NCBI GenBank assembly: GCA_028289725.1
Contig: JANQOH010000269.1
Location: 1-16,088 of the forward strand
From: Alphaproteobacteria bacterium
Lineage (GTDB): Bacteria; Pseudomonadota; Alphaproteobacteria; UBA7887
Direction of reading: 5' to 3'
DNA length: 16,088 nucleotides
Translations under genes and position numbers: made by a program
Shown here: one piece after another, positions 1 to 6,187 of the stretch
How the letters are laid out: each line of letters opens with the position of its first letter
Position numbering within the stretch: position 1 is the first letter of the stretch
The notes under the pieces: generated by a model
What the model was told of the DNA's origin: nothing
Database searches by the model: none
The model's input: only the letters and a program-made list of their open reading frames with translations

Positions 1-63
1 AACGGGTCCGCAACGTCCTCGCCCGCTTGGTTCGCGCGCGCGCGCTGTCGTAGCGGACCCGTT
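1..63. repeat. Perfect 11-bp inverted repeat with 41-base spacer
   Basis: The arm AACGGGTCCGC at 1-11 is exactly complementary to GCGGACCCGTT at 53-63. The 41-base spacer includes an alternating CG run at 33-45. Both arms lie in the open frame of the truncated acyltransferase gene. The repeat touches the window edge, so its left limit is unknown. It may be coincidental structure in GC-rich coding DNA. Confidence 0.5.
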
Positions 64-385
64 TACCTGGTCCAGCGAGCGGTACCTCAGCAACATTCTC
101 CTTATGCTGCCGATCCGCGGTTTCGTCATGCTTGCTGCGAAGTACGGGATCACCCACTATTGTGCTTTGACAGCGCCGTCCTTGCTAAGGCGGCTTGCGT
201 CGTTCGGCGTCCATTTCGATCCGGTCGGCGAGGTGGTGGAACATCACGGCAAACGGCAGCCGAACATTGTTTCGGTGAACGAACTTCTCCGTCGCGCATT
301 TCGCGAAAGAGTCGATGTTTGGTCCGCGATTGGCGGGGACCGGTTCGACCTAAGATTTGGCTTAGAAAGGGTCGCGGCAGAATGA
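2..385 (+). CDS. N-acyl amino acid synthase-like acyltransferase (FeeM / PEP-CTERM-associated type), 5'-truncated
   Basis: The reading frame is open from the window edge to the TGA at 383-385, so only the C-terminal ~127 residues are present. The recognisable stretch runs from about base 83: YLSNILL, then AAKYGITHYCALTAPSLLRRL, then FGVHFDPVGEVVEHHGKRQP. This matches the conserved C-terminal part of GNAT-like acyltransferases related to acyl-homoserine-lactone synthases (FeeM N-acyltyrosine synthase and exosortase/PEP-CTERM-associated acyltransferases), where a YGITHW-like motif precedes an LLRxxxxFGIxFxPIG block. Known members transfer a fatty acyl chain from acyl-ACP to an amino acid such as tyrosine. 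The substrate here is inferred. The flavoprotein gene begins 22 bases downstream on the same strand, which suggests one operon. The first ~50 bases encode an Arg/Pro-rich stretch I cannot align with the family, and frame 3 is also open there (to 51-53), so a frameshift near the edge cannot be excluded. Confidence 0.7.
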   Translation, partial: TGPQRPRPLGSRARAVVADPFTWSSERYLSNILLMLPIRGFVMLAAKYGITHYCALTAPSLLRRLASFGVHFDPVGEVVEHHGKRQPNIVSVNELLRRAFRERVDVWSAIGGDRFDLRFGLERVAAE

Positions 386-407
386 AGTTAGCCCGGCACA
401 AGCAAGC

Positions 408-2084
408 GTGAGTAGACCGCTCGATCGGCAAAGCCGCGCGGAACTTGCTGCGGCTGTCCCGCCCGCCGATTTGACGGGATTTGTCGATCTTGCGCGTGCG
501 GTAAGTTTGTGGCGCGAGGCGCTCGGGGAAGACGCGGTCATCGTCGGCGATGGGCGCCAAAAATACCAAAACGATTGTATTTCCGTGCATCGGCGGGTGC
601 CGGTTGTCTTGCGACCGGACACAACGGCCGCGGTTCAGCGCGTCGTTGAGATTGCACGAAGTTGCCAGGTGCCAATTCATCCAATAAGCACCGGCAATAA
701 TTGGGGGTATGGCGGCGCGGCGCCCTCGAAAGATCGTTGTGTGGTCGTGGACCTATCGGGCATGGACCGCGTCATTTCGGTCGACCCACAACTTGGCTTG
801 GCCACGATTGAGCCCGGCGTCACGCAGGGCGCGCTTCGCGCGTATCTCGACGAGCGTGGCCTACAATTCATGGTCCCGACGACCGGCGCGGGACCCACCT
901 GTAGTCTCGTCGGCAACGCATTGGAACGCGGCTACGGAATTACCCCCCATTCAGACCATTTCTCGGCGGTTCGGTCGCTCCGGGCCGTGTTGCCCGACGG
1001 CAGTCTGTACGAATCGGCCCTCACAAGTTTCGGCGCGCCCCTTGCCGACAAGGGGCATAAATGGGGCGTGGGCCCTTATGTCGACGGCCTGTTCAGCCAA
1101 AGTGGTTTCGGCATCGTGACCGAAATGACAATTGCGCTGGCGCCGCTGCCCGACTCTGTTCAAGCCTTCATGGTCGACATTGAAGATGACGATCAACTCG
1201 AAGCCGTCGTCGAAGAAGTTCGAGACCTGATCCAAAGGTCCGGCGGCGGCCTTGGCGGCGTCAATCTGATGAACCGGCTGCGTCTGCTGTCGATGTTTGC
1301 GCCCTATCCACGGCAAAATGTTGAGCCGGGACAAGCGATTGACCCGTTAATGGCCGAGAGCTTGGGCCGAAAATCCGGCCTACCGACCTGGCTCGGTCTT
1401 GGGGCCCTTTACGGCGATGACGAGGTGGTCGCTGGCATGCGCCATGCCGTTCGCCGGCGTCTGAAAAAGCACAGCGCGCGCATCCGCTTTTTCTCGAAAC
1501 GATCCGTTTCCCAAGCGAAATGGATGGTACGCTGTCTGCCTGGCCCGTTTCGATCCTCGCTGGAGCGGCGCGTCCTCATGGCTTCCGAGCTATTGGAGAT
1601 CTTGTCCGGTCGCCCGAGAGAAACCGCGCTCAAACTTGCGTATTGGAAAGCGTCTACCCCGCCACCGACGGATCGGCCCATGGATCCGGCCAGGGATGGC
1701 TGTGGCGTTATCTGGTTTGCGCCGTTGGTGCCGATGCGCGCGGCGGAGGCGCGGACCTACGTGAACATCGTAAACGATATTTGCCCTGACTATGGCATCG
1801 ACCCGTTGATCACGCTGACCACGGTCAGCGATCAGTGTTTCGATAGCACCGTCCCGATTTTGTTCGAAGGGCCAAATCAGGCGGACCGGGCGCATGCCTG
1901 CTACGACGCATTGTTCGACGCCTGCCAGGTCCATGGATTTTTGCCATACCGGATGAATTTGCGGTCGATGTCGCGCTACACCGATCAAGTCGACTCGCCC
2001 TATTGGAAAACGGTGCATCGACTGAAATCGGCCTTGGACCCCAATAACTTGATGTCGCCAGGCCGGTACGCACCGCCTTATTAG
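408..2084 (+). CDS. FAD-binding oxidase of the vanillyl-alcohol oxidase / 4-cresol dehydrogenase family
   Basis: 558 residues, close to the usual 520-560 of the family. The PP-loop FAD-binding domain covers about residues 55-225, with ISTGNNWGYGGAAP at 93-106 and GNALERGYGITPHSDH from 169. The VGPYVDGLFSQSGFGIVTE block ends this domain, and a FAD-oxidase C-terminal substrate domain follows. The C-terminal YR pair at 514-515, followed by DPNNLMSPG, matches the Tyr-Arg that binds the phenolate in vanillyl-alcohol oxidase and p-cresol methylhydroxylase. Such enzymes oxidise para-alkylphenols through a quinone methide. No cytochrome c (CxxCH) subunit gene lies next to it, which favours oxidase over dehydrogenase action, or an unlinked acceptor. 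I could not locate the residue that would bind FAD covalently. No signal peptide is seen, so a cytoplasmic location is likely. The start is GTG with no strong ribosome site, so the true start is uncertain. The upstream neighbour suggests an N-acyl-tyrosine-like substrate (inference). Confidence 0.85.
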   Translation: MSRPLDRQSRAELAAAVPPADLTGFVDLARAVSLWREALGEDAVIVGDGRQKYQNDCISVHRRVPVVLRPDTTAAVQRVVEIARSCQVPIHPISTGNNWGYGGAAPSKDRCVVVDLSGMDRVISVDPQLGLATIEPGVTQGALRAYLDERGLQFMVPTTGAGPTCSLVGNALERGYGITPHSDHFSAVRSLRAVLPDGSLYESALTSFGAPLADKGHKWGVGPYVDGLFSQSGFGIVTEMTIALAPLPDSVQAFMVDIEDDDQLEAVVEEVRDLIQRSGGGLGGVNLMNRLRLLSMFAPYPRQNVEPGQAIDPLMAESLGRKSGLPTWLGLGALYGDDEVVAGMRHAVRRRLKKHSARIRFFSKRSVSQAKWMVRCLPGPFRSSLERRVLMASELLEILSGRPRETALKLAYWKASTPPPTDRPMDPARDGCGVIWFAPLVPMRAAEARTYVNIVNDICPDYGIDPLITLTTVSDQCFDSTVPILFEGPNQADRAHACYDALFDACQVHGFLPYRMNLRSMSRYTDQVDSPYWKTVHRLKSALDPNNLMSPGRYAPPY

Positions 2085-2138
2085 GGTGTCGAAATAGAGT
2101 CGCTAAAACAACGCAACCTCCCCAAATACTGAACAGAC

Positions 2139-2170
2139 TGCGCCAGCAATATTGGCGCATCTTTCTATTC
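2139..2170 (+). terminator. Candidate intrinsic terminator after the flavoprotein gene
   Basis: A 7-bp stem, TGCGCCA (2139-2145) with TGGCGCA (2153-2159), encloses a 7-base loop. It is followed by the pyrimidine-rich tail TCTTTCTATTC. It sits 54 bases after the stop of the flavoprotein gene on the expected strand. The tail is not a pure T run, so efficiency is uncertain. Confidence 0.5.
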
Positions 2171-2432
2171 GCGGGTTATGCCGTAGCACCTAAAACTATA
2201 GGTTGTTGTCGTGTCACGTGATGGCCGTCACACTTTGACGAGGTAAATCCGCGGCCACCCTAGTTTGGGCACGACTGAGCGGCCAAATTTGCCCTCTCGG
2301 ATACTCAATACATCAATCCGATAAAACAATTATAAATCAGATACTAAAGAGCAAATTATAATTCTGAACGAGAGCTGAGATCCGGCCGGCTGTTCGGGAA
2401 TCCGATAGCTCAACTGACGTTTCTGCAACGCA

Positions 2433-2460
2433 TTGTCGCTACGTTTCGATCCGCTATATC
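2433..2460 (+). promoter_or_regulatory. Weak sigma70-like promoter candidate for the GGDEF-EAL gene
   Basis: TTGTCG at 2433-2438 and TATATC at 2455-2460 are separated by 16 bases, about 110 bases before the ATG at 2572. Other AT-rich hexamers in this gap are nearly as good, so this is only a candidate. Confidence 0.25.
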
Positions 2461-2571
2461 CACAACGGTAAAATAATATGCTGCGCGGGAGCGAGTGCTT
2501 CACACATTGTTGCGCAATTCTGTTTTTAGCAGCTGATATTTGATGCTGATTTTCTTGGGCGTTATCGGACT

Positions 2572-5052
2572 ATGGCGTTTGCAGATGTGTTGAAGACTCT
2601 CCCCAACCGTCATGCGGGTGATGGGTCGGGACGGTTTAGTCAGGAAATTCGTGAGATCAGGACGACGCGCCTGTTTCACCAAGTGCAAGGCAATTTCATT
2701 GCAAATTTGCTTTGTACTATCGCGTTTCTGTGGGTTTTCTGGTCGAGTGTGCCGCTAACTTCGCTTCTGATCTGGGCGGGGTATGCGCAGACCGTAAATT
2801 TGTTTGGCGTAGCCCTCGTCAGGGCGCGGAAAGTCAACGCCGCCAAATACTCCAATGAACGATGGTTGCGGCTATTTACGGCCTACGGTGTCGGGGATGC
2901 CACGACGTGGGGTCTTGCCGCCTTTGTCTTTATCGCACCCAATGATCCCATCCTGACTCTGTTCGTGATGGCGATCCTGTTGGGCAACGTGGCCGGCGGG
3001 ACGACATCGTTTGTCAGTCATTTCCCGGTCCTGGTCGGATTCATTCTTTGTATTACGTTGCCGCTTTCCGTCCGTCTCCTGATCGCCGGCGACACGGTGT
3101 TCTACGCGCTCGCGGGCCTGGTCGCGATGTATGCGGGCATCATGATGAATCTCGGGATCCGCTTTCATAAGAATCTCATGACCAGCTGGCGACTGCAGTT
3201 TGAATTGCAGGCCAGTGAGGGCGCGCTACGCGAAAGCCGCGATTCCTTGGAAGTTCGGGTTGCAGAGAGGACCCAACAGCTCCGCGAAGCCAACGATGAC
3301 CTGAAGAAGAGCGAAGCGCTGTACCGTGCGGTGGTCGAAGTTCAGACCGAACTGCTCTGTCGTTTCATGCCGGGTGGGCGCCTGACTTTCGCGAACGACG
3401 CGTTTTGCCGTTTTTTCGATACGGATCGAGCGAACCTGATCGACAGCGAGTTCTTGACCACCGATCAGCAGGGCGGCCTTTGGCCGGCATCCGAGGCCGA
3501 GAAGATTCTGCGCAGCGTATCGAGCTTGACGCCGAGTCGGCCGACAGGCACGTGCGAAACGTGCTTGCCCGGCCCCGACGGCCGGGCCCGTTGGCTGATG
3601 TGGACGCATCGCGCCTTGTTCGAACAAGACGGTCGCGCGATGGAGTATCAGTCGGTTGCCATCGACATCACGCAACGCAAGGCTGCGGAGGAGCGGATCG
3701 AATTTATCGCGCACCACGATGCGCTAACGGAGCTACCCAATCGCTTGTTGTTCCAGAAGCACTTGGAGCAGACGCTGCACGCGCCGCGCCAAGCGCATGA
3801 ATTGACCGCGATCTTGTTGTTCGACCTTGATGACTTCAAGCACGTGAACGACGCGTTGGGCCACTATTACGGCGATATGTTGCTGCGCGAGATGGCCAAC
3901 CGGCTGCAGAGTTGCATGCGCGATGGCGATGTGGTCGCGCGCCTTGGCGGCGACGAATTCGGCGTGATCATGACCCGCGTCGGGTCGACCAACGACGTTG
4001 CCGCCATGGCGACACGCGTTTTGGAACAGCTCGACAGACCCGTGGCGATTGACGGGCACATGATCGGCGTTGGCGCCAGTGCTGGTATCACTCAATATCC
4101 GGCGGACTCCGACGATCCCGGCCGCTTGCTGAAGAATGCGGATCTCGCGCTCTATCGCGCCAAGAGCAAAGGCCGCGCGACGTACGAGTTCTATTCGCAG
4201 GATCTGGCCAATCACGCCGAACGGCGGTTGGAGTTGATCAGCGGCATGCGCGATGCCATGGACAAAGACCAATTGCATTTGGTCTTCCAACCGAAAATCC
4301 GGCTCCAGGATGGACGCGTGATCGGCTCCGAAGCCTTACTGCGTTGGGTCCATCCCGAAGAAGGGTTCATTTCGCCCGGCGAGTTCATTCCGGTCGCGGA
4401 AACGGCTGGCCTCAGCGTCGCGATCGGCGACTGGGTGCTGCGCGAGGTGTGCTCGCAACTGGACAAATGGCGCAAGGACGGTCTGCCGCTCTTGCCGGTG
4501 TCGGTCAATTTGTCCGCCACCCAATTTACCGATCGTAGCCTGATCGAAAAAGTGCGAACGACCCTGACCGAATTCTCGATCGATCCGGCATTGATCGAGT
4601 TTGAGATCACCGAAACCGCCATTATGAACGACTTAGACCTAGCCATCGAAATGATGCAGGGCTTGGTTGATCTCGGCAGCCAATTGTCAATCGACGATTT
4701 TGGTACCGGATACTCCTCGTTCGGCTATTTGCGTCGTCTACCGATTACCGAGCTCAAGATCGATCGATCCTTCGTGATGGACATCGCGGAGTCCGAGGAA
4801 GATCGTTCGATCCTGCGGGCCATGATCGACCTCGGTCACAGCTTGGACCTCAAAGTGCTGTCCGAAGGCGTTGAGACCCAGGAGCAGTACGATCTGCTCA
4901 CGTCGATCGATTGCGACCACGCACAGGGCTTCTTGATGAGCCGGCCGATCAAGGCCGATGCGTTTGCCGACGTGCTACGGTCTGGACTTCCGAAGTCCGA
5001 GACCGTGTCGGAGCCCGTGTCAAAGCCGGCGCTGGTCACCAGCGACACCTGA
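2572..5052 (+). CDS. Membrane PAS-GGDEF-EAL protein (bifunctional c-di-GMP cyclase/phosphodiesterase candidate)
   Basis: 826 residues. About six hydrophobic segments span residues 40-205, giving an integral membrane sensor module I cannot assign to a named MASE type. A coiled coil (about 215-252) and a PAS domain with DITQRK-type PAC end (about 253-370) follow. The GGDEF domain has an exact GGDEF at 459-463 and an RDGD placed five residues before it, which is the inhibitory I-site. The EAL domain has EALLRW from 587, DDFGTGYSS from 708 and EGVET from 765, all as in active phosphodiesterases. Both catalytic halves therefore look intact; the family makes c-di-GMP from two GTP and cleaves it to pGpG. 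The net direction cannot be read from sequence. Ribosome site upstream of the ATG is poor. The gene is convergent with the PAS-LuxR gene, with a 28-base gap and no clear terminator. It could feed c-di-GMP to the Lap-like module downstream (inference). Confidence 0.92.
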   Translation: MAFADVLKTLPNRHAGDGSGRFSQEIREIRTTRLFHQVQGNFIANLLCTIAFLWVFWSSVPLTSLLIWAGYAQTVNLFGVALVRARKVNAAKYSNERWLRLFTAYGVGDATTWGLAAFVFIAPNDPILTLFVMAILLGNVAGGTTSFVSHFPVLVGFILCITLPLSVRLLIAGDTVFYALAGLVAMYAGIMMNLGIRFHKNLMTSWRLQFELQASEGALRESRDSLEVRVAERTQQLREANDDLKKSEALYRAVVEVQTELLCRFMPGGRLTFANDAFCRFFDTDRANLIDSEFLTTDQQGGLWPASEAEKILRSVSSLTPSRPTGTCETCLPGPDGRARWLMWTHRALFEQDGRAMEYQSVAIDITQRKAAEERIEFIAHHDALTELPNRLLFQKHLEQTLHAPRQAHELTAILLFDLDDFKHVNDALGHYYGDMLLREMANRLQSCMRDGDVVARLGGDEFGVIMTRVGSTNDVAAMATRVLEQLDRPVAIDGHMIGVGASAGITQYPADSDDPGRLLKNADLALYRAKSKGRATYEFYSQDLANHAERRLELISGMRDAMDKDQLHLVFQPKIRLQDGRVIGSEALLRWVHPEEGFISPGEFIPVAETAGLSVAIGDWVLREVCSQLDKWRKDGLPLLPVSVNLSATQFTDRSLIEKVRTTLTEFSIDPALIEFEITETAIMNDLDLAIEMMQGLVDLGSQLSIDDFGTGYSSFGYLRRLPITELKIDRSFVMDIAESEEDRSILRAMIDLGHSLDLKVLSEGVETQEQYDLLTSIDCDHAQGFLMSRPIKADAFADVLRSGLPKSETVSEPVSKPALVTSDT

Positions 5053-5080
5053 TCACCTGATCGACCGTGATGTCGGGGGT

Positions 5081-6187
5081 CTAGTCCGTCGAGGTATCGC
5101 GAGATCCGAATTTCGGCCGGTGAAGCAATGCCGCTGGGCTCGCCAGCACCATGCGGACGAGTTCCGATTGTTTGCTCGCGCCGGTTTTCCGGAAAATCTG
5201 GTTGAGCTGATTGCGCAAGGTGTTCTTGCTCACATCATACTCCGCAGCAATCTCATCAAGGCCCTTGCCATCTACCAACGCGACCAGAAGCCGCGCCTCG
5301 GCGGGTGTCAGCGTGAATAGGCGCTCGATCGATTTTGGTGGAATCCCCGTCGGCTCCCCGGTGGTCGTCTCGGTGACGAAGATGGCGGCGATCTCCGACA
5401 CGGTATCGGCCCGTCGCCGCGCGTGAATCGGGATCACGGCCATCAGCCACCCGCCGAGCAAGGTCGGGCGGTCGAGCTTTAGGACGCCCACCGGCTGCAC
5501 GGCAGCGCCGGGAGCAGCGCCGGCAACTTCGCCGATGACTTCGCGCAGCCTGTCCGTGTCACGCGGCGCCGCAGCGCGCAGAATGCCATGATTGTCCACG
5601 GACAAACCGTCGGCGAGCGACAGGATCAGTTGCGCTGCGCGATTGCTCAGCAGCACCCGTCCCGCTGAATTGACCAAAATGACGCCGTGCGGGACGGCAT
5701 CCAGCACGATCGACGTTGCTTGGCTCCGGATCTGACTGCCGATAAGCGTGCGATGCAGTTTGAGCACGCGCACGACGAGGCCGGCCGCGACATTTTCGGG
5801 CACGCCGCTCTGGTCGGCGGCGATTTGCCGAAGAATGATCTCCGTACCGTCTCCGGCATGGCCGATCCGAACGCCGCCGGCGGCGCCGGAGCGACCGGTC
5901 TGATCGTCAAGATCATCCACCGAGACATTGCCCGGCATCCAATCGTCGAGCGTTTTTTCGGTCGTTTGCCCGTCTGCAGAAATATGGCGACTGACGAGAA
6001 CAAGGTTTTCGTCCTTCAACGTCTCGTTCAAGGCGGTCAGGAATTTCGGCACCGATTCCGCGGTAAGGATGGAATCCAGAATCTTGTTCAGGTTGTGCGA
6101 AAGAGATTCAACAGCGTTCGCCATTCCTTGTGGTTTCGCCGCCGCGCCTGGCTTGGATTTCGCGCGGGTTTTACTCTGCGTGTCCAT
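5081..6187 (-). CDS. PAS-containing LuxR-family transcription regulator
   Basis: 368 residues from the ATG at 6187. The N-terminus has a basic, Ala/Pro-rich tail and then a region I cannot name (about 25-150). A PAS-like domain follows (about 155-265, VLDAVPHGVILVNSAGRVL), and a C-terminal LuxR-type helix-turn-helix (about 288-350) with LTPAEARLL and DEIAAEYDVSKNTLRNQL. It lacks a receiver domain with a phosphorylatable Asp, so it is probably not a classical response regulator. An in-frame GTG at 6241 would give 18 more residues, but these lie entirely within the coding region of the upstream gene; the ATG at 6187 overlaps that gene by only 17 bases. This overlap implies translational coupling with the degenerate HD-GYP protein, so both probably act in one signalling path. 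Likely targets (nearby secretion or adhesin genes) are inferred. Confidence 0.85.
   Translation of the reverse strand: MDTQSKTRAKSKPGAAAKPQGMANAVESLSHNLNKILDSILTAESVPKFLTALNETLKDENLVLVSRHISADGQTTEKTLDDWMPGNVSVDDLDDQTGRSGAAGGVRIGHAGDGTEIILRQIAADQSGVPENVAAGLVVRVLKLHRTLIGSQIRSQATSIVLDAVPHGVILVNSAGRVLLSNRAAQLILSLADGLSVDNHGILRAAAPRDTDRLREVIGEVAGAAPGAAVQPVGVLKLDRPTLLGGWLMAVIPIHARRRADTVSEIAAIFVTETTTGEPTGIPPKSIERLFTLTPAEARLLVALVDGKGLDEIAAEYDVSKNTLRNQLNQIFRKTGASKQSELVRMVLASPAALLHRPKFGSRDTSTD

Larger units (their letters stand above)
2085..2571. other. 487-base intergenic region, AT-richer than its surroundings
   Basis: I see no credible gene here. It holds the hairpin at 2139-2159, an 8-bp palindrome TCACGTGA at 2214-2221, an AT-rich block at about 2310-2365 containing the palindrome AATTATAATT (2354-2363), and a possible promoter at 2433-2460. 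It separates two same-strand genes of unrelated function and is much larger than the other gaps in the window. It is probably the control region of the GGDEF-EAL gene, or a former insertion site. Confidence 0.5.

Noticed and set aside
33..45. Alternating CG run
   Set aside because: A short low-complexity stretch within Arg/Ala codons in GC-rich coding DNA; not evidence of a functional element by itself.
150..680. Minus-strand open frame opposite the acyltransferase end and flavoprotein start
   Set aside because: It has no recognisable domain and covers two convincing plus-strand genes; it is a shadow frame.
3733..4290. Minus-strand open frame inside the GGDEF-EAL gene
   Set aside because: It is the complement of conserved GGDEF/EAL coding sequence, with no domain of its own.
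2572..5052. GGDEF-EAL protein as the missing LapD
   Set aside because: LapD has a two-TM periplasmic domain, HAMP and degenerate GGDEF/EAL motifs; this protein has six TM segments, PAS and intact motifs.
5047..5062. Tandem ACCTGATC direct repeat at the end of the GGDEF-EAL gene
   Set aside because: Only two 8-base copies, partly coding and covering the stop codon; this is likely chance and not a recombination site.
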